Program-made: the position numbers and the translations under genes
The notes under the pieces: model-generated
The model's input: only the letters and a program-made list of their open reading frames with translations
Told to the model about the DNA's origin: nothing
Databases searched by the model: none
Part shown: piece after piece, positions 48,387 to 60,698 of the stretch
How positions within the stretch are numbered: the stretch's first letter is position 1
How the letters are laid out: every line of letters starts with the position of its first letter
Assembly: GCF_030052815.1 (NCBI RefSeq)
Contig: NW_026614816.1
Location: forward strand, 1-64,000
Length of the DNA stretch: 64,000 nucleotides
Source: Hevea brasiliensis
Lineage: Eukaryota > Streptophyta > Magnoliopsida > Malpighiales > Euphorbiaceae
Reading direction: 5' to 3'

Positions 48387-49890
48387 GAATTTATTTGTTC
48401 ATGTTTGAACTTTTGGGGTATACTAATTATAATTGCTAAATTCTGAACTTATAATGCAACTACAAATGATTAAACAATCAAAATCAATAAATCATGCATG
48501 CATGCGTTGCACCAACTGTACAGATTGCAAACTTACGCACTTGCGATTTCGATTGCAGAATAGTTATTTTCTCTAAGCCAAATATTCCTACTATCTTTCA
48601 CATTGTGGGGAACAGTTTTCGGTTCATAAATTATTAATCTGTTTTGCTAGGTGATAGACACAAAAAGAAGCTGTACAGAATCAGTTAATCACACATAATC
48701 TTTAAAAACAATTATGGCATTAGATTTTTTTTAACGTTATAGTAATGATGTTTAAAGTTGACACTTTTATTCTCTGATGTGCCTTTATCACCTTTAATGT
48801 CTTTAATCTGTATAGAAACTAGAAAGCACAAAAGTGTACTATGTATTGCCTTTGTAAAGTTATTTATTTATTTTTTGGATCATATTCGAGCTAATCCTAG
48901 TTTTATTCACTTTAGATGTAACAAAACACACAAAAGATTGGATGACAGAAAGTTGAGTAATTGTGGTGGGGAACTTTAGCTAAGATGCTTTAAGAATATG
49001 AGCAATGTTAGAAGGCTTCAATGAGAAGAAAGTGGTGTCCTGTTCTTCCCTTTTCCTGCTTAAGCAAGAATGTGGAAACTGTTTGTAATTGTGAAAAACT
49101 TACAATGATGTGTACGCTAATTATCTCCAGTCTGATTTATCTGTTTTCTGAAATTTTCCTGTTCTTTTCATTATCATTATTGTTGTTATTGTTAACGTTA
49201 CAATCATTGTTATTATTGCTTATTTTAACCCTTTCCTCTCTCTATTTAGAGAACTTCCCTTGGCATTTATAGCTGTGAAAATAATTAGAGAAAAAGAAGT
49301 TGCCGGTTGAAACATGAAGATATATGTCAAGTTATGCTATCTTCTGCATACGTACTTGTCTAAAAAGTAAAAATAAAAATCTGGTATCAGCACTCAAGTC
49401 CCATCTTGTAGAACTTTTTCTTTGATAGTTGAAGTGAAAGCTTTGTAAATGATTTTTGAATGGGAGGAGTTATTCAATAATGTGTTAGTACTTAGTACTG
49501 CTATTTTATCTGGAAACTAATCAACATCATATTTATCTCCAGAAATTAATGGGAAAATTTTTAACCATTGTATTACTCTACAAAAAAAAAATAAAAATCA
49601 ACTGTGTAATGCCTGTAATTTTACAGGAAACATTGTAAATGAAAAGACTGATTAGAAGAGAAATATACAAGTAATTAAATTTTGAATATGATAAAATCTT
49701 AAAAAATACACAAACTTATAGGCAGTATATTACAGCAAAACAATTCTGGTAATCACTACACAAACAGACTATGATCCATACCAAACAGAAACAGACACTC
49801 ATATCACATAGCTACTTGTGATATTCATAAATAATCCATTCATATGATAATGTGAAATTGACAGTATACCATATGGCTTCATCAGTTCTG
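48387..49890. other. Intergenic DNA between two convergent genes
   Basis: No further gene recognised. Frames at 48758-48979 and 49021-49272 on + have no family features. The right part holds the 3' untranslated region of the minus-strand receptor kinase. Confidence 0.5.
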
Positions 49891-52800
49891 TTATTTTCTC
49901 TTTGACTTGAACCCTGATAGAAGCTTTAGCACATCTTCCATAGATGGCCGATCAGCTGGCCTGCTTCTTGTGCAGAGCAAAGCAACTTCAAGAGCCATTT
50001 TTATCTCTTCTTGCATTGACTCAGAGGAACCGGCTTCATTCTCATCATAAATTTCTCTTAAAAGTATCTCCTTAGGCTTGCTCTGTATGCTTCCTCCTGC
50101 ATTTGTCAGTCTACCATTAGTCAAGATTTCTATAATGATCTCTCCAAAATTGTATGTATCCATGTAGAGCTCCTCTTTTATGTTGCTATTGAATTTGCCT
50201 GTTAGAAAAATTTAAGACAAATGTTAATTACTACTTCTGCTGCTTAAAATATATTAAGATGAAAATAGTTAGAATTATTTTCATTTTTTTAAAATGGTGG
50301 CAAGTTTGTTAATCTTGACTGTGATTCTATGTATAAACTGTAACATTCTATGTATTTATGTTTGAGTGGAATATTGACTGTGATTCTCTTTGTACTTAGA
50401 CAAGCAATGAGTTTCTTTGTTGGACTTTTTGTAGTTTGCCCAGAAGGTTCTGTCCTTGCTACTTCCATTTGGTTTCCTGACATTCTTACAACTTTAACTA
50501 AACTAGGAACGTTGACGTTTCAAGTAAGATGATTCAAAAACAGGAATTCATAGCACAAAAAATCCTATGCATGTATGGCATGAAACAATGTATGCTACAG
50601 AGTGGTGGTAGTAAGGAATACCTGTTTCTCTCATGGAAATTGATCCTGGAGATGAGGATTTAGTCATTTCTGCAAGGCACTTAATCCCAAAATCAGCCAA
50701 ATGTGGTTCCATATTTTCGTCAAATAATATGTTGCTCGACCTCAAATCTCCATGGGGCATTGTTGGATAGCAGTCATGGTGAAGAAAGCAAAGTCCCCTT
50801 GCAATGCCAATCACAAGTTTGTACTTGGCTGCCCAATCCCTCTTCATATTAATTTTCTCAGCCAAATTTCCATTAGGCAAGTAGTCATACAAAAGATAAG
50901 CTAGTTGTTTGTTGTAGCAAAATCCCAGTAATCTGTTCAAATTTTTGTGCCTTGCATTTCCCATTTGTGTTACAAATTCTGTCACAATCTTCATTCTCTT
51001 TGCTTCAAATTCAATGTTTTTCACTGAAACAGTTATTCCTGTGGGTAGAACTACTTTGCAAACTGAAGCTGATAGAGGCGGCACAGCTTTCTTGGACTCT
51101 GTGGAACTAAAGCTCCTCAAAACATCATTTGCTGTGAATTGAGGGAGGCCACTGAAGGAGGCCATTTTCCATTGGCCTTTACTTCCTCTTTGAATATAGA
51201 AGATCCCCCAAGCTGATGCTACAATGAACATAACCACCCCTGCACACAGCAGAATAACCCATGTAAGCTTCCTCGTGCCTTTGCTGCCGAATATTGCTAT
51301 TGAAGCATGACATGGCCGCAGGGGTGCCCCACACAGCTTTTGATTTCCAGAAAATGCACTACTGCCCATTAATCTAAACACATTGTTGGAGGGAATGGAT
51401 CCAGAGATATTGTTGAATGACACATTTAAAAGTACTAAGCTTGAAGAGTCACCAAATTTTGCTGGGATTGGACCACTGAAGTTATTATGTGATAAGTCTA
51501 TGAAACTTAAATCTAGAAGACTTGCAAGCTCATCAGGAATATTTCCTGTAAATTTATTATTAGCTAAATCCATCTTCCTAAGAGCCTGACAATGAGAAAT
51601 ACTTTCTGGGATATTCCCTACTAGGTTGTTCTCGTGCAACTCAATAACAATAACAGATTTGCAAGAGTGGAAAGGAGGAAAGTTGCCCGAGATATTACAA
51701 GCTGATGCTGAGAAGTTTAGGAGAAGTGGCAAAGACCATGTAAGCACTGGGATGACACCTCCAAGACCTGGATTATTGGAGATATTGAAGTATTGAAGCT
51801 TTGAAGCTTGAAAGACATCTGAGGGAATACCACCGGCAAACTTGTTCCTCGAAAGGTCCACATATGTGATGTCAGGAAGATGGATGAATTTCAGGGGTAT
51901 CTCACCTGAGAAGGAATTGTCTTCAATTCGAAGACGCACAAGCGAAGAACAATTGGAAATGGATGGTGAAAGACTGCCAGTAAAATTATTTGAAAAAAGG
52001 ATCAACTTGAACAGTACACCTCCTGCACAAATATCTGGTGGAATGCTGCCCACCAAATTGTTGGTGGAAACATCCACCCACTTGAGCTTTGAGTTCCTGC
52101 CCAAGTCCTGTGGAAGAGACCCAGAGAACAAATTATTCCATATTAGTAGGGTGTCCAGTGATGGAAGCTGTGCAATGCCTTGTGGGACAGTGCTATTCAT
52201 ATTATTGTACATGAGACTTAGCAGCCTAAGATTCTTTAACTCTGCAAAACTCTCCGGTATCGGCCCAGAAAGTTGATTATCGGAAATATCTAAGCTACCA
52301 AGTGGCACAATTTTGCTAAACTCCCGTGGGACCAACCCGGTGAGGTGGTTTTTGAAAAGGAATAATGACTGGAGCTTGGTGAGATTGGAGAGTTGCTTTG
52401 GTATCGAACCATAGAGATTTGCATCCGCTATATCAAGATATTGAAGCTTACTCATGTTACCCAACTGCCAAGGGATACCTCCATGATAGGAATTGTAGCC
52501 AATTTCCATGTGGGTCACTGTCTGGAGTCTGCCCAGTTCTGGTGGTATCTCACCACTGAGGAAATTACCTGCCAGGTGTATAACCTCGAGGCTCTTGAAA
52601 GAACCGTACTTTGGTGGGATTGGTCCATCAAAGAAACTCCCAGCTAGATTAAGAATCTTAAGATATTCAAGCTGGGAAACTTCTACTGGCAATGGCCCTG
52701 AAAAGCTGTTACTGAAGGCATCAAGTACAACAAGGTTTCGAAGACTGGAGATTCCACCTGGAAACTGGCCAGAAAAATTATTTCTGCTGAAATCTAAGCT

Positions 52801-53181
52801 TCTCAGATTGGTGAGGTCAAATATTTCCAAAGGAAGATGCCCAGAGAATGAGTTGTGACTGAGATTGACATCAACAAGCTCAGTGAAGACACCAAAATGC
52901 TTTCCCGGCAATGCACCACCAAGATTCTTGGCAGAAAGGTCCAGAGCAATAACAACTGTGGAGTTCTTGTTGCACTTGACACCAGACCAAGAACACGCAT
53001 GAATTTTCTCTGATGGGTTCCCTCCAAAAGGCAGTAACCAGTCAGCCAAACTATTACTATCATCAATAAGCCCAGATTTTAAGCTTAAAAGCGCCTCTGA
53101 GTAAGGATCAGTGGCCAAAACCACTATAGTAAACATCAAAGCCAAGAAAACCTTCGGGTACAAGAAATGGAACATCTCCAT
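49891..53181 (-). CDS. LRR receptor-like kinase, TDR/MOL1 type, with atypical kinase domain
   Basis: Two exons, 53181-50622 and 50198-49891, joined across a 423-bp GT-AG intron (CAG|GTATTC .. AACAG|GC), give 955 residues. Order: signal peptide 1-23; LRR N-terminal cap with a Cys pair (C63, C70); about 20 plant-type LRRs (about 76-605); C-terminal cap Cys pair (C617, C624); transmembrane helix about 640-663; kinase-like domain about 690-950. Repeat number and end caps fit LRR-XI receptors. My closest recollection is TDR/PXY (receptor for the CLE peptide TDIF, vascular stem cells) and Arabidopsis MOL1 (cambium control), MOL1 being preferred. In the kinase, K721, E736 and DFG (830-832) are present. 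The Gly-rich loop is unrecognisable, the HRD motif reads HGD (810-812), and no APE motif follows the activation segment. It may therefore signal through partners. Numerous N-x-S/T sites fit a secreted, glycosylated ectodomain. MOL1 assignment is moderate; LRR-RLK is secure. Confidence 0.93.
50199..50621 (-). other. Intron of the LRR receptor kinase
   Basis: Starts GTATTCC and ends CTAACAG on the minus strand, splitting a Gly codon (residue 854) after its first base. It lies late in the kinase domain, a common position for the single intron of LRR-XI kinases. Frames inside (50289-50483, -; 50350-50532, +) are intronic. Confidence 0.85.
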
Positions 53182-54441
53182 TCGAACTCGCAGCAGAGGA
53201 GGGAAGACAACTATGGATACCAGCCCTGGATTTAAAAGAAAAAGAATGTGTCAGTGTTTTGCATCGGATGTCTCACGTTTGTGATTTTGTTGGATGAGAG
53301 ATGCATGGGGACTAGAGAAAGATTGCATAAAAGGAGGGGAGGGAGGGAATGACGCATGGGGATTAGTTGATATTTGAGAATATTATCGTGTGGATTTTGG
53401 GGCAAGAAGGGACCCTTAGGATCATAGTTTACTTGGATGGTGTTCGCCACTAAAGAGGATAGCTTTTTCCAACTGGATGCATCTCTTCCTCGCTTTTCAA
53501 TGGAGAGAAAAGGAAAACATATATATATATATATATATATAAGGATTAAGGAAAGCATACAATTAACTACTAGGCAATTATCATGATAAGTACCTTTATG
53601 AGCTAGTTTTTGGAGTATGTAAAAGCATCAATAATGTCACAACAGATAAGTAATGTAATTCATGCAACATAGGCTGCAAAAACGCATATCAAATTTGCTT
53701 GCCTCCATTATACTTTCAAAAGGAGTACAATTCATATATAGTATTGAGTCCACTCTGCGTGCATACGAATTTGCATATATTACCATAAAATTTTCGTTGC
53801 CAATTAATTGTTAGTGATTAAAGAATAATGAATAGTGAAAGGGTTTTTTTTTTTTTATTAGATAAAAAGAATTGGAGTATCGGGATTCGAATTTAATTCA
53901 GTTAGATCGATTATTATATTTTTTTCATTAAATTAAGCGAAGACGTTAAAAAGTTAAATGAATAATTGAATATTTCATCTAATTTTGAAAATGTAATATA
54001 TATATATATATATATTTTTTTTTTTTAAGGGTTTAATTAAATGGCTATATTTTTTTTTTCTTTAAATTAAGATTTATTATTTTTTTTTTTTTGAAAAAAA
54101 ATTATGTAGGTGTTCAATTATTTGAGAGACAAATTTCTCCTGCACATGGGTATTGATTAGAGGGAAAGGCAGTAGTTAGTCTTTTGAGCCGGCATTGAAT
54201 TGGTAGTGGTAAGTGCAGCGAAGATAGAGAAGAATAAAGACAATGGATATAACTGTACTGTACGTGTGATTGAAAAGCAAATCTCTTTCTACCAATTTAA
54301 AAATATGATTAGGCAGTCCCCTGTGTGCCCAACAAGGACATTAAAGGTGTCCTCCATATTCTAGATATTCGTGTAAAAAAAACTTATCAGTAAAATGCTT
54401 CTTTGGAGTCCAAATGCAAAGATTTAATAATTTAAAATTAA
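53182..54441. other. Upstream region of the receptor kinase
   Basis: The first few hundred bases should hold its promoter and 5' leader. A (TA)n run at 53519-53541 lies about 340 bp upstream of the ATG, followed by AT-rich DNA with T and A homopolymers around 53850 and 54010-54095. No other gene seen. Confidence 0.5.
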
Positions 54442-55102
54442 GGTAAATTATAATTAAAATCCTAAAATTCAAAAAAATTTATAAATTAATTTTTTTAATG
54501 TAATTTTAATTAATAATTTGATCCTTTCATTTTGCTTTAGTTAATAAATTTGTCCTTCTGTTAACATGAAGTTAGTCTACCGTTAATGATTTATGAAATG
54601 ACAAAATTGCCCAGTGACTAGAGGGACCCACCCCATCCACCACCTTCCCTCGACCCACCTTTGCCCTCTTTCTCCAGTGATCCAATCTCACATTCAGACA
54701 ATCTAAACTTTTCTTCTATAAATGCAAGCCTAGAAAATGATGATGCCAATCTCTTGCCCAGATCTAAAATCAAAAACCTATAGCTGCGCCTGCCAACAAC
54801 CACAACGAGCCTGCAAGTGAGAGTTCCTGCCAAAAGCGTCATGTCATTGCTCATCATGGTCATGCACTCGGGTGAACTCACAATTTCGATGGCAAGAAAA
54901 CCAGTAAAAGGGCATTTCTGCCATTAAAAAAGTTTTTAGTGGGCTTTTTTTCTTTGACTAACGATAAATTGGGCTAAAAATTAATAGAAAGACAAATTTG
55001 TTAATATATTTAAAATTTAAGGACAAAATTATTATTTAAACTTACACTAGGAGTAACTTATAAATTTTTGCTAAATCTCAAGGACCTACTTGTAATTTAT
55101 CC
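54442..55102. mobile_element. TIR element with GC-richer core (Pack-MULE-like)
   Basis: The left end ggtaaattataattaaaatc and right end ..cttgtaatttatcc are inverted, with partial complementarity extending about 130 bp each side (for example aataatttgatcct left versus its complement around 55021-55035 right). The core (about 54600-54900) has distinctly higher GC than TIRs or surroundings and an 87-codon minus frame (54881-54618) with a VVVVGRR..RFLILDLGKRL stretch that I cannot assign. Layout fits a small Mutator-like element that captured foreign sequence. TSD unclear. Confidence 0.6.
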
Positions 55103-55998
55103 TATTTTTAATAGCCACTTAAATGTGAAACGCTGCAGAGCTGTGGTCCACCTGCGGTTTGTTTGGACATGGAAACAAGAATGGAAATGGCAAATGTCCT
55201 TCAATTTCGTTACTGCAAAGATTTTTGGTCCTTTCAGCTTCATTGGCGGAGAAAATTTTTGTCCACATACACATTGGGAGCACTGCATAAAAGAAAATAA
55301 TTTTTAAATAGTATTATCATAATTTGATTTTTCATTTTTATAAAGATAAATTTACTTAAGTTTTTAAATAATTTTTAAAATATAATTAAAATAGTAAGCT
55401 TTATTTATTTTTTAAATATATGCTCTCATATTTTTAAATTAATAAATTTTATTTTTTTAATGTATATTAAATATAAATAAATTAATAAACTAATATATTA
55501 TTATGACATCAGGAGAGTCCCTGCTAGTGCGGGCCGCAGCTTCCAGCAACCAACCCTTTGTAGCACAGGAAGCCCGCGGAAAATGATTCCGGGAAGAAGG
55601 TAGCTCGGCCATTAATTATTTCTCAATTAATGTGCTATAAAAGTCTCTGGCCATTTCTTCTGTATTCGTTTCTCTGCAAATAAATAAATGCTTTAAAAGT
55701 TACATGCAATTGATGTACAATCTGTTTTTCTCCATATTGAGATTAATTTTTCATGTCCTCGTGTCTAAATAATACATCAAGACAAGTTAATTTATGCCAA
55801 TGAAGACTAAAATTTTCTTCTCAAAAAATTTTGTGGGCAAAATGAATGAAATAAAAGAATACCACAGATGCGTTATGTTATATACGTTATGTTATATATA
55901 ATAATTAAATAAAACAAAATGTAAGTATTATAAAATTATGATTAAATTAGCTATTTTATATGAGAGTGAATATCGAACATCTAAAATAAAACATACTT
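55103..55998. other. Intergenic DNA with a GC-rich promoter-like block
   Basis: Mostly AT-rich. At 55510-55690 an isolated GC-rich stretch (gtgcgggccgcagc, aagcccgcgg) is followed by gctataaaagtctctgg, a good TATA-box context, but no ORF, tRNA or rRNA is recognised downstream. Confidence 0.4.
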
Positions 55999-56639
55999 GA
56001 GGGTCCCAATTGGCAAAATCAACTTGAGAGAATTCAAACAGTATAATCCATTTTTCTTTTCTAATTAAACTTTATGAAGTAATTATGTTAGCTTGTTAAT
56101 AGCAGAAGAAAGAGAGAGAATATTAACATTTTCTAGTAGTGCAATAATAAAAGCACATGATTAAGGGTCTTCATTGTTATCAAGACTTACATACTGTAAT
56201 GATACTAATAATCAACTTTCTTACTAAAAATAATAGGACTATCAAGATTTGGCTCCAATGCTATAAAAAGGCATAATACAATAGGGTATGCATGTTTCTT
56301 AGAATCTCCAGTAAAATTATAAGGTCAATTAATTAGAGTTAGCCCTAGCCACTATCTGCTTTAGACAATCAATCGAACTGAGATTGGTCTGAGTCAAATT
56401 CATAATTGAATGGGATTAATGATTTCATTTTTAAATTGGATTGAGACTGCGGAAACGGTTATGGTTCTCTCTCCTATGAATCAAAACCAGAATAATCCAA
56501 TTCGAATCAATTCCAGATAAATTTAAAATTTTTCAAATTTTATTTTTTTATATATATATATTGAGTATCTTTAATTTTTTTTTTTACCATTTTTAAATAA
56601 GTTACACATTAATTTCTATGAATTTTTGAATTTAATTAG

Positions 56640-57240
56640 TGTATTTTAAATTTTTAGATTCAATTTAAAATTTTTAAAATTCTATTTTTTTAATATTTGA
56701 TTGTGAGCATCATTAATTCTTAGACTATTTTTAAATAAGGTACACAATAATTTTTTATGAATTTTTTTAATGTTAAATAGCATATTTAGATTTTTAGATT
56801 CAATTTAAAATTTTTAAAATTCTATTTTTTTAATATTTGATTGTGAGCATCATTAATTCTTAGACTATTTTCAAATAAGGTACACAATAATTTTTTATGA
56901 ATTTTTTTAATGTTAAATAGCATATTTAGATTTTTAGATTCAATTTAAATTTTTTAAAATTCTATTTTTTTAATATTTGATTGTGAGCATCATTAATTCT
57001 TAAACTATTTTCAAATAAGGTACACAATAATTTTTTATGAATTTTTTTAATGTTAAATAGCATATTTAGATTTTTAGATTCAATTTAAAATTTTTAAAAT
57101 TCTATTTTTTTAATATTTGATTGTGAGCATCATTAATTCTTAGACTATTTTCAAATAAGGTATACAATAATTTTTTATGAATTTTTTTAATGTTAAATAG
57201 CATATTTAGATTTTTAGATTTAATTTAAAATTTTAAAATT
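56640..57240. repeat. 140-bp tandem repeat, about four copies
   Basis: The anchor ttgtgagcatcattaattct recurs at 56701, 56841, 56981 and 57121, exactly 140 bp apart, with very few differences. The paralogous region near 60800-60920 has one shortened unit. Confidence 0.93.
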
Positions 57241-57274
57241 TTATTTTTTTATTATTTTTCTAGATTATATAGAT

Positions 57275-58555
57275 CATTGTGAATGATATGCATTCACAAG
57301 TATACGGATTCATATAAGTAATAAATAGGGAGTAGAGTATCGTCCATAGATATTATCTTTAATTACTAAAATTTATATTAATTTTACTAATATTTAGACT
57401 ATCAAAATAAATTAATTTTAAGAAATTAAAATTAAACTAAAAATGAAATTAACTAATATTGAAAATTAACTAATAAAAGTAATGAAAATTTTGAGTTTAA
57501 AATCAAGTAAAAAAAATGGCTAGATATTGATTTCACTTGACTCAATAATTAATCTCATTTAATTTTGCCTCATAATCAATTTTAACTACTCATAAATAAT
57601 TAAAAGCATATAATAATCCATTCCGGGTATCATTAAACCTTCTAATTAATGAATTAACCCTTATTTCTCAATAAAGAGTTATTCAATTAATTAAAGAATT
57701 AAGATAAGACTATTTTAATAAAATCCTACAGATCTAATTTTAGTTTTTACTCTTAATTGAAATTTATGATAGTTGTTATTAAATCAAATTCATAATTATG
57801 TTTTCTAACCATAGATTATAAATCTAAAATCATTTAAGTATTTGGTTAAGATATTTAAAAGCATTAAACTAAAAAATAATAACTATTAGCAAAGTAGAGA
57901 AACTTAGATAAAAATTCAGAGATTAAAGCAAGTCAAGCTACATTAAATCTCCAGCTAAAATATTTAGCCACTTATAATATCAAAATCAACAATAACAATA
58001 ACATTCAAGCAATTAAAACTCAACATCATTCAACAGAAATAAATTTCTTACAAAGAAAATAAATTAAAAGGGAAGAAAATAAAACTCTATAGGACGTGGA
58101 TTGGTGTCTCCTCCTTTAAGCTTTCAAAATCCCCCTTTCAAGATACTTGCTCCAGTAGAAAAATGGTGAGTTTTGAGCATTTGGAAGTGTCAAAAATGTC
58201 TCTCCTCCCTAAAAATTGTAGAAATCCTCAACTAAACTTTATCTTGGACTCTTCCCCTCCTCTTGGTGAGTTATTACAAGCCTACATCTCATAGCTAGTG
58301 GTGTGCCTGGAGTGAATCCCACAGTTGGCCATGCGCATTTTACAACCTCAGGGAGCCGTGAGATCTTCTGCTTCTGCCACTATGAAACTTTGTCCATTTT
58401 TCACCACTTTTCGCATAAAATGGACAAACTTCAATTAGACAAGAGAAATTAACTTTTAACTTAACTAACTATAAAATGTAAACAAAAATAAATTAAAAGA
58501 CTAAATATTTACATAATTAATAAAATTTACTCTATAAGTCCATTATACACCAATG
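57275..58555. repeat. Dispersed sub-element within duplication copy 1
   Basis: From about tgatatgcattcacaagtat to aagtccattatacaccaatg, with the phrase gtagagtatcgtccatagat. It resembles the element at 13178-17860 at its left end. The partner in copy 2 is at about 60975-62250. No intact ORF. Confidence 0.5.
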
Positions 58556-58990
58556 AACATCTTTAATTCTTGGATAATTCTCAAATAAGGTACACAATAA
58601 TTTCTATAATTTTTGAAATTAATTAGCATATTTTAAATTTTAAATTTTATTAAAATTTAATGATTTAAAAAAAATACTCTTGTGTGCTTAAGGTGAGAAA
58701 TTCCAAGATTTCTTTTTAATCGGTGAATTTTTATAAATCTTATCATTATTATTATTTGAAAAAATATTTACATATGAATAATTTTTTATTTTTCTTTAAA
58801 GGAAATGTTTTTATTATTTGTTAAAATGCTATATAATGTGCATACATATTATATAAGATATGTATATAAGATATGTTGGTGTGGAAATTGAAATTTTTAT
58901 ATGTTCTTAAACTATTTATGAGAAATTATTTGTATTTTAAATTAAATGAAATTGGGAATTGAGATGGAATAATGTTAGAACTAAATAAGA

Positions 58991-60056
58991 TAATTTCTTT
59001 TAGTTGATTTAAAATGGATAGTGTTAGAATTTTATTGGAATATAATTGATGTGAATTGGGATATGGATAAAGATTTATTAAATTTTTTGTAAATGAAATT
59101 ATTTTATGAATTATGGTGTGAACTAATTAATGGATGGTCGGTTTAATCATTATTAGAGGTCCAAATATGACATTATTTAATTAAAATGAATGTTGATTTT
59201 TATTTGTAGCTTTATTAAATTTAAAATTTTTCAAGAATGTTGATTTAAAATTCATGTTGAGCCATAACTAAAACTGGACCAGTTCCATTTTGAACCCAAT
59301 TGGACCGGGGGCCAACCAAAACCATAATTATAAAAAATGGAACCATAACTATTCTAAAACCGGACCGGAATCGTAATTGAACTAGAACTAGTTTGAACCA
59401 TCTGAATTTGGGGCGGTTTGGGTTTAATCATCCAAGGGTCAAGAAATCAGTGGTTCTGACCTTGAACTAGCTCTTGGCTAAGTCTAATTAGAGTTACATC
59501 GAATTCAACTTATTTTATAGTTTTGGTTATTTATTAAGAAATGGACTGAAATAAGTATTAACATGAATGTTTGATGATAAGATAATTGATAAGATTACTA
59601 ATATTTACATTTATAAGAAAGTGCATGTAACACATCGAGGATAAAAATGAAAAAGGATCGATTAAAATGATTTGATTATATCAAATGTTGAATATTAAAT
59701 GTCCTAATATGAAAAAAATAATAAATTAATTATTAAAAAAGTGAGAAATAAAAGAGATACATCTAAAACAACATAAAAAAAAATAATATCAAAAAATTTA
59801 TAATTTTTAATTTTAATGCGAAATTAATTTTAATCAGGGTTAATGAAAAAAAGGAAATCTATATAACAACCCAAACTAATTTATAATTAGTAAGTAGTAG
59901 TTGTTATTGATGTAATTCATTTATAGTTTTCACTCTTAAATGATTACATGATATTAAACTTGATTAATTATTACGTCATAAAGCAAAGAGACCCATTTTT
60001 CTTAAAAATATAAAAGCAAGTATATGAAAAGTGGGCCTTCATTTCGGAAAAGATTG
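58991..60056. other. Sequence between the two duplication copies
   Basis: AT-rich. The part to 59484 belongs to the TIR-like element; the remainder to 60056 shows no gene or element. Confidence 0.4.
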
Positions 60057-60619
60057 GAGGACCCAAATTGGCAAAATCAACCTGAGGGAATTCAAACGAT
60101 ATATTCCATTTTTCTCCTTCAATTAAACGTTATGAAGTGATTATATTAGATTGCTAATATCAGAAGAAAGAGAGAGAATATTAACATTTTCTAATTGTGC
60201 AATAATAAAAGCACATGATTAGGGGTCTTCATTGTTATCAAGACTTCATATTGAAATGATACTAATAATCAACTTTCTTACTAAAAATAATAGGACTATC
60301 AAGATTCGGTTCCAATGCTATAAAATGGCAAAATATGATAGGGTATGCATGTTTATTAGAATCTCCAATAAAATTAAAAGATCAATTAATTAGAGTTAGC
60401 CTTGGCCATCGTCTACTTTAGACAGTGAACCGGACTGAGATCGATCTGAGTCAAATTCATAATTGGACTAGATTAACGATTTTGTCTTTAAATCGAATTG
60501 AAACTGTAGAGGCTGTTGTGGTTCTCCCTCTCATAAATCAAAATCGGAACAAGCCAGTTCGAATCAATTTCAGGTAAATTTAAAATTTTTCAAATTTTAT
60601 TTTTTATATTTTTTTCTAG

Positions 60620-60698
<79 letters not shown>

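Larger units (their letters stand above)
55999..58990. repeat. Segmental direct duplication, copy 1
   Basis: Begins gagggtcccaattggcaaaa and ends actaaataaga, in parallel with 60057-62679. The copies stay collinear throughout, with scattered substitutions and small indels. This copy holds the expanded 140-bp tandem array and the 57.3-58.5 kb sub-element. No coding sequence recognised. Confidence 0.88.
56342..59484. mobile_element. TIR-like element bounded by a 12-bp direct repeat
   Basis: taattagagtta occurs immediately outside both ends (56330-56341 and 59485-59496). Ends gccctagcca and tggctaagtc are inverted at 7 of 10 positions. Both terminal regions are rich in degenerate aaccgga/tcgaactg-type motifs. 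No transposase. In the second duplication copy the same left end is at about 60401. The 12-bp repeat may be an 8-9 bp TSD extended by chance. Confidence 0.5.

Noticed and set aside
51842..52858. Open frames on + opposite the LRR region (also 50945-51142 and 51383-51589)
   Set aside because: Antisense shadows of the receptor kinase exon; codon pattern and LRR repeats belong to the minus strand.
53850..54100. Possible regulatory AT-rich tracts
   Set aside because: Only T and A homopolymers; no distinctive motif.
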